Shown here in pieces: positions 17,765 through 26,925 of a DNA stretch of 64,000 nt; position 1 is the stretch's first letter, and each line of letters starts with the position of its first letter. The notes below the pieces were generated by a model. The model was not told where the DNA came from, did no database searches, and saw nothing but the letters and a program-made list of their open reading frames with translations. Position numbers and translations under genes: made by a program. This DNA is from Lutimonas vermicola (lineage in GTDB: Bacteria; Bacteroidota; Bacteroidia; Flavobacteriales; Flavobacteriaceae), in the NCBI RefSeq assembly GCF_038433205.1, contig NZ_JBCDNA010000001.1:496001-560000 (forward strand). The letters run 5' to 3'.

Positions 17765-18361
17765 ATGGCATACGATAAATTTACGGTACTACAGAGTACT
17801 GCATATCCCTTACCCATAGAAAATGTTGATACTGACCAGATCATTCCGGCAAGATTTCTTAAGGCAACAGAGAGAAAAGGATTCGGAGATAATTTGTTCA
17901 GAGACTGGAGGTACAATGCGGATGGTTCACCAAAAGCTGATTTTGTGCTGAATCAATCAAAATACGGTGGTAAGATCTTAGTGGGTGGAAGGAATTTTGG
18001 ATCAGGTTCATCCAGGGAGCATGCGGCCTGGGCCGTTTATGACTTTGGATTCAGGTGCGTGATTTCAAGTTTCTTTGCTGATATTTTTAAAAATAACTGT
18101 TTGAATGTAGGAGTGTTGCCTGTTCAGGTTAGTGAAACGTTTTTGTCTGAGATATTTGCAGCAATAGAAAAAGATCCCAAGACAGAAATTATGGTTGATC
18201 TTAAAAAGCAGGAAGTTAGTTTGGTAAGCACTGGTTCAAAAGAATCGTTTGATATCAATACATATAAAAAAGAAAATATGCTCAACGGCTTTGATGATAT
18301 CGATTATCTCCAGAATATGAAGGATGAAATCGTTGAATTTGCCGACAAGAGACCATTTTAA
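17765..18361 (+). CDS. leuD: 3-isopropylmalate dehydratase small subunit
   Basis: A 198-residue swivel-domain subunit of isopropylmalate isomerase. It carries V-D-T-D-Q-I-I-P-A-R-F near the start and G-G-R-N-F-G-S-G-S-S-R-E-H-A, the substrate-binding loop of the family. Length is normal. It sits between leuC and the synthase gene, 11 bp from the latter. Confidence 0.97.
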   Translation: MAYDKFTVLQSTAYPLPIENVDTDQIIPARFLKATERKGFGDNLFRDWRYNADGSPKADFVLNQSKYGGKILVGGRNFGSGSSREHAAWAVYDFGFRCVISSFFADIFKNNCLNVGVLPVQVSETFLSEIFAAIEKDPKTEIMVDLKKQEVSLVSTGSKESFDINTYKKENMLNGFDDIDYLQNMKDEIVEFADKRPF

Positions 18362-18372
18362 TTTCAAAGGTC

Positions 18373-19893
18373 ATGTCAAAGAGACGGAATATTGAAATAA
18401 TGGATACTACACTTAGGGATGGTGAACAGACAAGTGGCGTATCTTTTTCAGCTACCGAAAAGCTGACTATTGCCAAGTTGCTGTTGGAAGAACTGCATGT
18501 TGACAGAATTGAAATTGCTTCGACCAGAGTTTCTGAAGGGGAGTATAATGCTGTAAAAAGCATTACTTCATGGGCCAAGGAAGCGGGATTTATCGATAAG
18601 ATAGAGGTGTTGTCGTTTGTGGATAAAGGCTTGTCGATAGAATGGATGATAAAAACAGGAGCCAAAGTCCAGAATTTACTTACAAAAGGTTCCCTGAATC
18701 ATTTGACGCACCAGTTGAAAAAAACGCCCGAACAACATTTTAAAGCAATTTCCGAGAATATCAGTCTTGCCCTTGAAAACGGGATCGAAACCAATGTTTA
18801 TCTTGAAGACTGGAGCAATGGAATGAGGAATTCACCTGACTATGTGTTTGAGTTTATTGATTTTTTAGCCGGACAGCCTATAAAAAGATTGCTTTTGCCA
18901 GATACCCTTGGTGTGCTTACGCCAACAGAATCATATGACTTTGTGTATAGCATAAAACAGCGTTATCCCAAAATACATGTAGATTTTCACGCACATAATG
19001 ATTACGACCTTGGGGTAGCCAATGTGCTGGAAGCCGTCAGGGCAGGAGCCGATGGTTTACACCTGACTGTAAATGGTATGGGTGAACGAGCCGGTAATGC
19101 ACCATTGGCAAGTGTGGTGGCCGTTATTAATGATTTTGTGCCTGAGGTAAAAATTGGGGTCAAGGAGAAATCCTTGTACAAAGTGAGTAAGCTGGTCGAA
19201 ACATTTTCAGGATTCAGAATCCCGGAAAACAAACCTGTTCTTGGCGATAATGTATTTACGCAAACTGCTGGAATACATGCAGATGGAGATAATAAAAAGA
19301 ACCTTTACTTTAATGATTTACTCCCCGAAAGATTCGGTCGAAAAAGACAATATGCCTTGGGTAAAACATCCGGAAAGGCGAATATCCAAAAGAATTTACA
19401 GCAGCTTGGTCTATACCTGAGTGACGAGGATATTGCCAAGGTAACCAAGCGTATTATTGAACTTGGAGATAAGAAAGAGGTAGTGACCAAGGAGGACCTG
19501 CCTTATATTATTTCGGATGTTTTAGACAGTAATACGGTGGAGCAAAAGGTTATCGTTGAATCATATGTACTTACGCATTCCAAAGGCCTCAGGCCTTCAA
19601 CCACTGTATCACTTCGGATTGATGGAGAATTAATAGAAGAAAACGCACAGGGCGATGGTCAGTTTGACGCCTTTATGAGTACACTTAAAAAAATATACAC
19701 AGAAAAAGGCATGGAACTTCCTAAACTTACCGATTATGCGGTTAGGATTCCACCCGGTTCGAACTCAGATGCCCTTTGTGAAACGGTTATCACCTGGAAG
19801 CTGGGTGATAAAAGTTTTAAAACCAGAGGGTTGGACTCCGATCAAACGGTATCAGCTATTGTAGCTACTCAAAAAATGTTGAATATAATTTAG
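18373..19893 (+). CDS. leuA: 2-isopropylmalate synthase-type enzyme
   Basis: A 506-residue protein of the isopropylmalate/citramalate/homocitrate synthase family. The HMGL-like TIM barrel opens with M-D-T-T-L-R-D-G-E-Q-T. The metal-binding H-A-H-N-D motif and the G-M-G-E-R-A-G-N-A segment follow. The C-terminal domain (about 390-506) is the LeuA allosteric, leucine-binding type. The place in the operon between leuD and leuB supports 2-isopropylmalate synthase, which condenses acetyl-CoA with 2-oxoisovalerate. This divergent clade could instead be a citramalate synthase; assay would decide. Confidence 0.88.
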   Translation: MSKRRNIEIMDTTLRDGEQTSGVSFSATEKLTIAKLLLEELHVDRIEIASTRVSEGEYNAVKSITSWAKEAGFIDKIEVLSFVDKGLSIEWMIKTGAKVQNLLTKGSLNHLTHQLKKTPEQHFKAISENISLALENGIETNVYLEDWSNGMRNSPDYVFEFIDFLAGQPIKRLLLPDTLGVLTPTESYDFVYSIKQRYPKIHVDFHAHNDYDLGVANVLEAVRAGADGLHLTVNGMGERAGNAPLASVVAVINDFVPEVKIGVKEKSLYKVSKLVETFSGFRIPENKPVLGDNVFTQTAGIHADGDNKKNLYFNDLLPERFGRKRQYALGKTSGKANIQKNLQQLGLYLSDEDIAKVTKRIIELGDKKEVVTKEDLPYIISDVLDSNTVEQKVIVESYVLTHSKGLRPSTTVSLRIDGELIEENAQGDGQFDAFMSTLKKIYTEKGMELPKLTDYAVRIPPGSNSDALCETVITWKLGDKSFKTRGLDSDQTVSAIVATQKMLNII

Positions 19894-19908
19894 ATTAAAA
19901 TACTTCTT

Positions 19909-20967
19909 ATGGAATTAAAAATTGCGCTTTTAGCCGGTGACGGAATTGGTCCTGAGGTGATCGAACAAGCTGTCAAGGTATCGGATGCCGTAGCTAAGAA
20001 ATTCAACCATAAAATAACATGGGTTCCTGCACTTACAGGTGCTGCTGCCATTGATGCAGTAGGAGACCCTTACCCGGATGAAACGCATGATATATGCGCA
20101 TCTTCTGATGCCGTTCTGTTTGGAGCAATTGGACATCCCAGATTTGACAATGATCCTTCTGCCAAGGTCAGGCCTGAACAAGGTTTATTGAAAATGAGAA
20201 AGAAATTGGGCCTGTTTGCCAATGTACGTCCAACTTTTACCTTTCCTTCACTTATTGATAAATCCCCACTGAAGCGAGAGCGAATTGAAGGAACGGATTT
20301 AGTGTTTTTAAGGGAATTGACAGGGGGTATCTATTTTGGCAAGAAAGGAAGAGAGCAAAATGGCGATGTTGCCTATGACCATTGTGTGTACTCAAAGGAT
20401 GAGGTCAGGCGCTTGGCAAAAAAAGGTTTTGAAATGGCCATGACCCGCGGAAAAAAATTGTGCTGTGTCGACAAGGCCAACGTTCTCGAAACATCAAGAC
20501 TATGGAGAGAAACAGTTCAGGCTATGGAAAAGGATTATCCCGAGGTTGAAGTTTCCTATGAATTTGTTGATGCAGTGGCGATGAGACTGGTTCAATGGCC
20601 AAATTCATACGATGTATTGATTACTGAAAACCTATTTGGTGATATTTTAACTGATGAAGCTTCGGTGATTTCAGGTTCTATGGGCCTTATGCCTTCAGCT
20701 TCAGTTGGCTCAAAAGTATCTCTTTTTGAACCCATACACGGTTCTTATCCCCAAGCTGCCGGAAAAAACATAGCCAATCCGTTGGCCACCGTATTATCTG
20801 CCGCTATGATGTTTGAGACCGGTTTTGGCCTCAATGACGAAGGTGCCGCTATTAGAGAAGTGGTCAACAAGTCTTTGTCTGAAGGAATCGTGACTGAAGA
20901 TCTCGCAGACGGTGAAAAATCCTATGGAACTTCTGAGGTAGGTGATTGGTTAGCCCAAAATATTTAG
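19909..20967 (+). CDS. leuB: 3-isopropylmalate dehydrogenase
   Basis: A 352-residue NAD-dependent beta-decarboxylating dehydrogenase, last gene of the leu operon. Family signatures are seen: L-A-G-D-G-I-G-P-E-V near the start, R-E-L-T-G-G-I-Y-F-G, D-A-V-A-M-R, N-L-F-G-D-I-L-T-D-E with metal aspartates, and the NAD-binding H-G-S-Y-P-Q-A-A-G-K-N-I-A-N-P. A strong terminator follows. Confidence 0.97.
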   Translation: MELKIALLAGDGIGPEVIEQAVKVSDAVAKKFNHKITWVPALTGAAAIDAVGDPYPDETHDICASSDAVLFGAIGHPRFDNDPSAKVRPEQGLLKMRKKLGLFANVRPTFTFPSLIDKSPLKRERIEGTDLVFLRELTGGIYFGKKGREQNGDVAYDHCVYSKDEVRRLAKKGFEMAMTRGKKLCCVDKANVLETSRLWRETVQAMEKDYPEVEVSYEFVDAVAMRLVQWPNSYDVLITENLFGDILTDEASVISGSMGLMPSASVGSKVSLFEPIHGSYPQAAGKNIANPLATVLSAAMMFETGFGLNDEGAAIREVVNKSLSEGIVTEDLADGEKSYGTSEVGDWLAQNI

Positions 20968-21010
20968 AAAAAAAAACTGATCCGAGTGATCAAAACCCGT
21001 TTCATTTTAC

Positions 21011-21040
21011 ACCACCTTATGAAAAAAGGTGGTTTTTTTA
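21011..21040 (+). terminator. terminator of the leu operon
   Basis: An eight-base-pair stem ACCACCTT/AAGGTGGT (21011-21018, 21025-21032), six-base loop and seven T, 43 nt after the leuB stop. Confidence 0.9.
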
Positions 21041-21148
21041 TGCCTGCGGTCCAAGTTCTAAAAATTTAGTTATCAACCTTATACCTGTTTTAGATGACAA
21101 CTTATTAAAATTAATCAAAAGAATTGCTTTAGAACCTAGTTAATTGAG

Positions 21149-21156
21149 TATTTTTG
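21149..21156 (+). promoter_or_regulatory. -7 box deciding the helicase start
   Basis: TATTTTTG fits TAnnTTTG, with TTG at 21124-21126 as a possible -33 element (22-nt gap). Initiation would fall near 21163, so the ATG at 21177 is favoured over the in-frame TTG at 21144. Confidence 0.5.
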
Positions 21157-21176
21157 CAAGGTTTATTTTTAATGAT

Positions 21177-22694
21177 ATGGTGCTGACAAAAATTGATAAG
21201 GAAGAAAAGATAATTGGTAAAAAACTTTACGATTACCAACACGGCGCCATTGACAAAATTTTCGAACGGATCAATGACAATCCGAATGAATATAATTTGT
21301 TGTATCAATTGCCTACAGGTGGTGGTAAAACAGTCATCTTTTCCGAAATAGCACGTCGTTATATCAAGAAAAACCATCACAAGGTTCTTATACTTACGCA
21401 CCGTATTGAACTAAGTAAGCAGACTTCTAATATGCTCACTGAATTTGGTGTCCAAAACAAGGTTATTGACAGTAGTGTGAAAGAAGTGACCAACGAAGCA
21501 AAATATTCTTGTTTTGTGGCAATGGTAGAAACCCTCAATAACAGGATTAAAGAAGAAAAGGCTGATCTGGAAGATATTGGTCTTGTTATTGTGGATGAAG
21601 CTCATTACAACTCTTTCAGAAAATTGTTCAAGCATTTTGAAAAGTGTTTTATCCTCGGAGTAACGGCAACACCCCTGAGTTCTAACGTAAACCTTCCCAT
21701 GAACGAGATCTACAAAGATCTTATTGTTGGTGAAAAAATCACGTCGCTTATTGAAAAGGGATTTTTGGCACAAGCGACTACTTACAGTTATAATGTCAAT
21801 CTGAGTACGCTGAAAATTGGTGCCAATGGAGATTATACCGTAAAATCATCAGAAGAATTGTATACCAAAAATGAAATGCAATCAAAACTGATCAGTGCCT
21901 ACGAACAAACAAGCAAAGGAAAGAAGACCCTTATATTTAACAACGGAATCCATACTTCAAGACATGTTTATGAAATCTTTAAGAGAGCCGGGTACAAAGT
22001 CAATTATATAGACAATACGAATACCAAAGAAGAAAGAAAGAGTGTCCTGAAATGGTTCAAGAATACCCCTGATGCCATTTTGACCTCTGTTGGGATTCTT
22101 ACCACAGGTTTTGATGAACCTACAATAGAGTCAATTATTATTAATAGAGCTACTAAATCACTTGCTTTATATTTTCAGATGATAGGCAGGGGATCCAGAG
22201 TTATACCTGGCAAAAAGGAATTTTCGGTTTTGGATCTGGGAAACAATATGTCAAGGTTTGGGTTGTGGACAGACGATGTGGACTGGCAACTTATTTTTAA
22301 GAACCCATCGTACTTTTTGGAGAATTTGATCACTGATGATGAAATTGAACGCAATTTCAAATATGAAATGCCTGAAAATGTGAAAGCTATGTTTTCCAAA
22401 TCAACTGACTTTCATTTTGATGTTCAATCCGAATATGAGTTAGCTATGGGGTCAGGATCAAAATCAAAGCTGGTTCTTGAAAAATCAATAGAGCAGCACG
22501 CAAAGATCTGCGTTGAAAACAGTGAAGATGCCTTTGATGCCCATATCCTTTCAAGAGAGCTGAATGACGAGATAGAATACCGAATCAAACAATATTCCTT
22601 TTGTATCCTTAAAAGCTCAAAAAATTATTTAAAATGGCTCGAAGAAGACTATAAAAGACAACTTCGGGTCAAGATAAGTTTGTTCTTCAGGTAA
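21177..22694 (+). CDS. SF2 DEAD/DEAH-box helicase (SSL2/UvrB-like fold)
   Basis: A 505-residue superfamily 2 helicase. Motif I is P-T-G-G-G-K-T, motif II V-D-E-A-H, motif III G-V-T-A-T-P, and motif VI Q-M-I-G-R-G-S-R, after T-T-G-F-D-E-P. This matches the COG1061-type enzymes used in DNA repair, restriction or translocation. A helical C-terminal tail of about 120 residues carries no known nuclease motif. No methylase or defence partner is beside it. The start was chosen from the -7 box at 21149. Confidence 0.88.
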   Translation: MVLTKIDKEEKIIGKKLYDYQHGAIDKIFERINDNPNEYNLLYQLPTGGGKTVIFSEIARRYIKKNHHKVLILTHRIELSKQTSNMLTEFGVQNKVIDSSVKEVTNEAKYSCFVAMVETLNNRIKEEKADLEDIGLVIVDEAHYNSFRKLFKHFEKCFILGVTATPLSSNVNLPMNEIYKDLIVGEKITSLIEKGFLAQATTYSYNVNLSTLKIGANGDYTVKSSEELYTKNEMQSKLISAYEQTSKGKKTLIFNNGIHTSRHVYEIFKRAGYKVNYIDNTNTKEERKSVLKWFKNTPDAILTSVGILTTGFDEPTIESIIINRATKSLALYFQMIGRGSRVIPGKKEFSVLDLGNNMSRFGLWTDDVDWQLIFKNPSYFLENLITDDEIERNFKYEMPENVKAMFSKSTDFHFDVQSEYELAMGSGSKSKLVLEKSIEQHAKICVENSEDAFDAHILSRELNDEIEYRIKQYSFCILKSSKNYLKWLEEDYKRQLRVKISLFFR

Positions 22695-22803
22695 TTTAAC
22701 AAAGTAGAACAACACTTAAGTGACTTTAGTCAATTCTTAGAAAATTATAATTCCTTAGATTTATATTTTTAAAAGATGGGTTATATTCGTAATTTCGAAG
22801 GTA

Positions 22804-23202
22804 ATGCTAAGAAAGTCGACTTCATTTATATTGTCAGTTTTTGTGCTCACCCAGAGTTTCAGTATTCATGCTTCGGATATGTTCAAACTCGGAAGTCTTT
22901 TGGACCATATAGAGTTTCACCAAGCTACCGATGGGGATGATATTTTTTTGTTTTTGTCAAAGCATTATGGCAATAAGATGCAACAGAACAAAGGTGAAAC
23001 AGGTAATGACACCGAACATCAGAAATTACCATTCAATCAAAGGTTAGCATGCGACTCAGGGCATCTTTTTGTATTTCAACTTGAACAGCCGGTATTTCTT
23101 TTTACAGAAATACCAAATGCAGAAAAAAGAGATTTTTATTACTATAATTTTTATTCTTTCATGGAAAACTCAGATATTTTCCAACCTCCCCAACAGACAT
23201 AA
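22804..23202 (+). CDS. small secreted protein of unknown function
   Basis: A 132-residue exported protein: signal peptide about 1-23 (ending S-I-H-A), then a mature part with K-L-G-S-L-L-D-H-I-E-F-H and L-F-L-S-K-H-Y-G. Related small proteins with scattered histidines are, from general knowledge, often found beside metal-efflux genes in flavobacteria. No such genes are here, and the link is tentative. Confidence 0.65.
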   Translation: MLRKSTSFILSVFVLTQSFSIHASDMFKLGSLLDHIEFHQATDGDDIFLFLSKHYGNKMQQNKGETGNDTEHQKLPFNQRLACDSGHLFVFQLEQPVFLFTEIPNAEKRDFYYYNFYSFMENSDIFQPPQQT

Positions 23203-23216
23203 TTGATTGATCATTT

Positions 23217-23441
23217 ATGATCTGCCCTTTATTTCAAAAAGGCAGCATGAAGCCATTTGGTATGCTTTTTAAACCAATTCATTTCTTTATGTATTCAATA
23301 ATAGACGCTTGTGAATTTAAAAAAGTACCCGTTTCTGTCGGGTTAACCGATAACGACATGATCATGCTCCTTCATGATGAGGATTTTGATGATGTTGCCA
23401 TGTATCTTGCGGGTGCAAATCAATTGATGGAGGTTTATTAA
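23217..23441 (+). CDS. small hypothetical protein
   Basis: A 74-residue frame, 14 bp after the secreted protein; a second ATG at 23247 would give 64 residues. It has a hydrophobic N-terminal third and an acidic stretch (LLHDEDFDDVAMYL). There is no recognised domain. It may be a real small gene because composition looks protein-like, but evidence is thin. Confidence 0.35.
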   Translation: MICPLFQKGSMKPFGMLFKPIHFFMYSIIDACEFKKVPVSVGLTDNDMIMLLHDEDFDDVAMYLAGANQLMEVY

Positions 23442-23565
23442 AGGGCAGAGGCAAAATGCTCCATGTTATATGCAAGTTAAGTTTTAAAGGTATCCGGGCT
23501 TCTTCAAGCTCAGAATTTGGGCGTATTGAATATTTTTTTACATTTATCAAGTAATACATATACAT

Positions 23566-24186
23566 ATGAACAGTTTTTCCCCCAACCAAATGAAGGCCAT
23601 AGAGGCCGCGATTATCGAGTTCCAGGACAATGGTTTCAGAGGCACCAGTATGAGCTCCATTGCCAAGGCAGCCGGTATCAGCAAAAAAGAGTTAAAAACC
23701 TATTTTGAAAACAAAGACGAAATCTTTAAGTATGTTTTTCTCGAACTATATGGACGAATTTCGCCTCAACTGCAGGATATTATGGATGGCGACATGACCG
23801 TGATAGAAAAAATCAGGCATTTCATCCATAACTATGTGTCTTTTATCAATGATTATAAATTCCTTCCTTTAGGTTTGATTCGTAAATCAAAATCAAAGAC
23901 CGATTTTGCAAAGGAATTCATAGTGAATTTGAGAATGCCTGATCCAACAATTTTTTATTATCAGATTGAGAATGAAATTGAAAAAGGGCGCATTAGAAAG
24001 ATTAACCCTAAGCAGTTAATGATCAATATTTTTGCATTGAGCGTGTTTCCTCATGTAGCCTCTCCATTAATGAAAGACTTTATTAATGCAGGAAATGATG
24101 AATTTGAATTGATTAAAATAAAAGGAGCTACCCAAGTGGCCAATTTTATTATTGACGCCATTCAAATTCCTCAAAATATAAGCTGA
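23566..24186 (+). CDS. TetR/AcrR-family transcriptional regulator
   Basis: A 206-residue protein with the TetR N-terminal helix-turn-helix (about 8-52): A-I-E-F-Q-D-N-G-F-R-G-T-S-M-S-S-I-A-K-A-A-G-I-S, here described in parts, then K-K-E-L-K-T-Y-F-E-N-K-D-E. A helical ligand-binding domain follows. It should repress a target on release of a small ligand. Its stop codon directly abuts the stop of the convergent mscS gene, with no base between. The target is unknown; TetR genes often control neighbours. Confidence 0.9.
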   Translation: MNSFSPNQMKAIEAAIIEFQDNGFRGTSMSSIAKAAGISKKELKTYFENKDEIFKYVFLELYGRISPQLQDIMDGDMTVIEKIRHFIHNYVSFINDYKFLPLGLIRKSKSKTDFAKEFIVNLRMPDPTIFYYQIENEIEKGRIRKINPKQLMINIFALSVFPHVASPLMKDFINAGNDEFELIKIKGATQVANFIIDAIQIPQNIS

Positions 24187-25431
24187 TTAGTCCGAAGTTT
24201 TGAATTCACTGATCAATTCGAATACTTCCAGGTCAAAGTAGGGAACCGCTGCTATGATGTAATCAAATATATCTGCCATGATGTATTCATAATTTTCCCA
24301 TCTTTTATCTTTGCTAAAAGCATAGATTTCAAGTGGGATCCCTTGAGGTGTTGGTGCAAGTTGCCTTGTCATGATCATCATATTTTTATTGATGGCTGAA
24401 TGATGTTCAATATACGTTTCTATAAATTTTCTAAAAACCCCTATATTGGTCAGGTTCCTGCCATTGATCAAAAGGTCTTTATTCACATTATTTTGTTCAT
24501 TGTATTTGTCAATATCAGCAGCTCTTTTGTCTATATAATCTGAAATTAATTCTATTTTTTTAAGAGCTTCTACCTTTTCTTTGTTTAAATATTTTATACT
24601 GCTTTGTTTAATGATTACAGCCCTTTTAATCCTGCGACCTCCCGAATCTTCCATGCCTCTCCAGTTTTTAAAAGAATCGGATATTAAGGCATAGGTAGGA
24701 ATCGTGGTGATGGTCTTGTCAAAATTCTGAACTTTTACAGTGGCAAGATTGATTTCAATAACATTTCCATCTGCACCAAATTTTTCAAAAGTGATCCAAT
24801 CTCCATTTTGCACCATATCATTTATTGAAACCTGCAGGCTCGCTACAAAACCCATGATGGTATCTCTGAATATCAATAATATAACCGCTGAAGCTGCACC
24901 AAGTGTCGTGATGAATTTAAAGAATGGGATACCTGTGACAATTGCGAAAGCCGAAAGTAATCCGATTGACCAAACAACAATCAGAACCACCTGTACATAA
25001 CTGTTGATAGGTTTGTCTTTTAGTTCATCTTTTGTGTTTAGATAGTCCCTTACAGCTTTTATAAAACTCCTGATGATCCAAATGGTTATGAGTATACTCA
25101 GCACCAGGAGCCCTTTGACAATTATATTCTCCAAATAGTCAAAATCAGCCAAGGCAATCGGCGTGAATTCAAGAGCAATAAGCAAAGGAATTATATGGGC
25201 CACATTTCTCGGTACTTTATTTATAACCAAAAAATCGTCAAAGCGGGTTTTTGTCTTTTCAGAAAACCTTGTAAAGAGATTGAGCAAAAATTTTCTGATC
25301 AGCAAATCAGCAATAACGATAACGATCAGCATAACAAGAAGCAGCGCGGCCATATTTAGGTATTTGGCCCCGGCTTCAGATACGCCCAGTTGTAAAAAAT
25401 ATCGATAGAAGAAATGTGAAATGTCGGTCAT
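24187..25431 (-). CDS. MscS-family mechanosensitive channel
   Basis: A 414-residue membrane protein. About five hydrophobic N-terminal segments (about 20-195) are followed by the MscS pore helix and beta domain, with the signature G-D-W-I-T-F-E-K-F-G-A-D-G-N-V-I-E-I-N split over strands, and a C-terminal alpha/beta domain. It belongs to the larger, YbdG-like branch (F-K-N-W-R-G-M-E-D-S-G-G-R-R is typical of that branch). Role: release of solutes on hypo-osmotic shock. A -7 box lies 25 nt upstream. Confidence 0.9.
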   Translation of the reverse strand: MTDISHFFYRYFLQLGVSEAGAKYLNMAALLLVMLIVIVIADLLIRKFLLNLFTRFSEKTKTRFDDFLVINKVPRNVAHIIPLLIALEFTPIALADFDYLENIIVKGLLVLSILITIWIIRSFIKAVRDYLNTKDELKDKPINSYVQVVLIVVWSIGLLSAFAIVTGIPFFKFITTLGAASAVILLIFRDTIMGFVASLQVSINDMVQNGDWITFEKFGADGNVIEINLATVKVQNFDKTITTIPTYALISDSFKNWRGMEDSGGRRIKRAVIIKQSSIKYLNKEKVEALKKIELISDYIDKRAADIDKYNEQNNVNKDLLINGRNLTNIGVFRKFIETYIEHHSAINKNMMIMTRQLAPTPQGIPLEIYAFSKDKRWENYEYIMADIFDYIIAAVPYFDLEVFELISEFKTSD

Positions 25432-25455
25432 ATGATTTTATCAAAAATTGAGGTG

Positions 25456-25463
25456 CAAAAATA
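25456..25463 (-). promoter_or_regulatory. -7 box of the mscS gene
   Basis: The minus strand reads TATTTTTG, matching TAnnTTTG, 25 nt before the mscS start codon. Confidence 0.45.
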
Positions 25464-25507
25464 CGACGAAACACTTGAATAAAGAAATAGTTTGTTATAT
25501 TAGGTGT

Positions 25508-26362
25508 ATGAAGCGTTCGGTCAAAATAAGAAAGTATTCGGGTGAACTTGTAGACTTTGATGAAAGCAAGCTTATTTTGTCTTTGAAGAATGCAAAAGCC
25601 GACGATGCCTTGGCCAGTAAAATCGTTCAGAAAGTGAAAAGCGAACTGTATTCGGGAATGACCACCAAGGAGATTTACAGCAAAGCTTTTAAAATATTAA
25701 AAAGCCAAAGAAGGCCCAGTGCTGCCAGGTACAGGCTAAAAAAAGCTCTTATGGATTTAGGGCCGTCCGGGTTTCCTTTTGAAAAATACATCGGACATAT
25801 ATTTGGCCAAAACGGGTATGCAACACAGGTTGGTATTGTTATTCAGGGTAACTGTATAGCCCATGAAGTTGATATTCTGGCTTCTAAAAAGGATAAGTGT
25901 TATATTGTTGAGTGTAAATACCATAATGCACAAGGGAAGCCCAATGATATAAAAATCCCTTTATATATTCACTCCCGGTTTAACGATATTCGCAGGAAAC
26001 TTGAACAGGATGAGCCAGATAAAAAAACAAATTATCAGGGGTGGATTTTTACCAATACAAGATTTACCCTTGATGCCATCACCTATGCAAAATGCAGTGG
26101 TTTAAACCTTGTAAGTTGGGATTATCCCGAAAATCAGAGTTTAAAATACAGAATAAATAAATCAAAATTGTTTCCAATAACGGCGCTAACGTCAATTACC
26201 AAAAGAGAGAAAGAGGCCTTTTTAGAACAGGGGATTGTTTTGTGTAAAGATATTTATGAGACCCCTGATTTATTGGATAAACATGGTTTCTCAAAAATGC
26301 GCTCCAAAAAGATATTGGACGATATTGCAGACTTGTGTGAGAATGATGCCGAAGTTCATTAA
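25508..26362 (+). CDS. ATP-cone domain / Mrr-like restriction endonuclease protein
   Basis: A 284-residue cytosolic protein. Residues about 1-85 are an ATP-cone (V-K-I-R-K-Y-S-G-E-L-V-D-F-D-E-S-K-L and the R-R-P-S-A-A-R-Y-R-L-K-K-A end), the nucleotide-sensing module of ribonucleotide reductases and NrdR. Residues about 95-200 look like a PD-(D/E)xK nuclease of the Mrr type: G-Y-A-T-Q-V-G, H-E-V-D-I-L-A, and Y-I-V-E-C-K-Y-H with the catalytic E-x-K. A helical tail may be a helix-hairpin-helix. ATG 25508 was chosen because the domain begins there; an ATG at 25448 adds an unrelated leader. No methylase is linked. Confidence 0.85.
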   Translation: MKRSVKIRKYSGELVDFDESKLILSLKNAKADDALASKIVQKVKSELYSGMTTKEIYSKAFKILKSQRRPSAARYRLKKALMDLGPSGFPFEKYIGHIFGQNGYATQVGIVIQGNCIAHEVDILASKKDKCYIVECKYHNAQGKPNDIKIPLYIHSRFNDIRRKLEQDEPDKKTNYQGWIFTNTRFTLDAITYAKCSGLNLVSWDYPENQSLKYRINKSKLFPITALTSITKREKEAFLEQGIVLCKDIYETPDLLDKHGFSKMRSKKILDDIADLCENDAEVH

Positions 26363-26467
26363 TTTAGTATGTTTTCATCAGCATAATGAAATATGCAGGA
26401 GCGATGCATTCTATAAGAAACAAACTCCATATGAAATGAATGACAAATCCATAAACTGAAAAAGTTT

Positions 26468-26581
26468 TTAATGTCCATAATGCCTGTGTTCTGACCATCT
26501 GATTCTTTTTGCATTTTTAAACTTTGAAAATTGAACATACCTTCTTTCTTCTGTTGCCAATGTGTTGATATCTGATTTCAT
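26468..26581 (-). CDS. small protein, KRIRW family, copy A (37 aa)
   Basis: A 37-residue minus-strand frame, not a shadow of any larger gene. It ends K-R-I-R-W-S-E-H-R-H-Y-G-H and carries R-R-Y-V-Q-F-S-K-F before it. Four other frames of 31-38 codons in this window share the core (32509, 32660, 46427, 51922). With copy C it also shares about 75 bp of upstream DNA, including a 20-mer with two differences and a GTAAC-N17-CGTC promoter-like pair. The product is basic, soluble and without signal peptide, so a nucleic-acid or ribosome-binding role is possible. I do not recognise the family. Confidence 0.7.
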   Translation of the reverse strand: MKSDINTLATEERRYVQFSKFKNAKRIRWSEHRHYGH

Positions 26582-26612
26582 AATCCTGTAATTTGATGGT
26601 TTCTACTATAAA

Positions 26613-26638
26613 GACGTTGGCAATGCTTTATCTGTTAC
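26613..26638 (-). promoter_or_regulatory. ECF-sigma-like promoter of small gene A
   Basis: On the minus strand GTAAC (26634-26638) is followed after 17 nt by CGTC (26613-26616), 31 nt before the start codon. Spacing and bases are the same as ahead of copy C (32809-32834). Extracytoplasmic-function sigma factors commonly use AAC-type -35 and CGTC/GTC-type -10 elements; assignment to a given sigma factor is inference. Confidence 0.5.
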
Positions 26639-26925
26639 GATATAATTACCATATTAACTGTATTTTAACGAAAAACGCAAACAAATTCTAAATAAAATAA
26701 TTATAAGTTAAATCTATTCAAATAGAATTGAAAATATTTATACCATTATTTAATCGTTTCATGTTTAAATATTTGATATTTTCAATGTATTGGTATATAA
26801 ATGGTTACAGGATAAAATTTTATGCCTTTTTCAACGTTCTTTTTTACATCAAGGGGCAGATAGTAATGTGAAGTCACAGTAAAATATTAAGCGTCTGCCT
26901 CAATGGGAAACTATAATTTAAAACA

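Larger units (their letters stand above)
26363..26925. other. 563-bp intergenic region carrying a small minus-strand gene
   Basis: Apart from the 37-codon gene at 26468-26581 and its upstream region (to about 26670), the rest is AT-rich. I see no hairpin terminator for the ATP-cone gene. The last ~45 bp before 26926 should hold the DUF423 promoter, but no exact -7 box is found. Confidence 0.5.
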
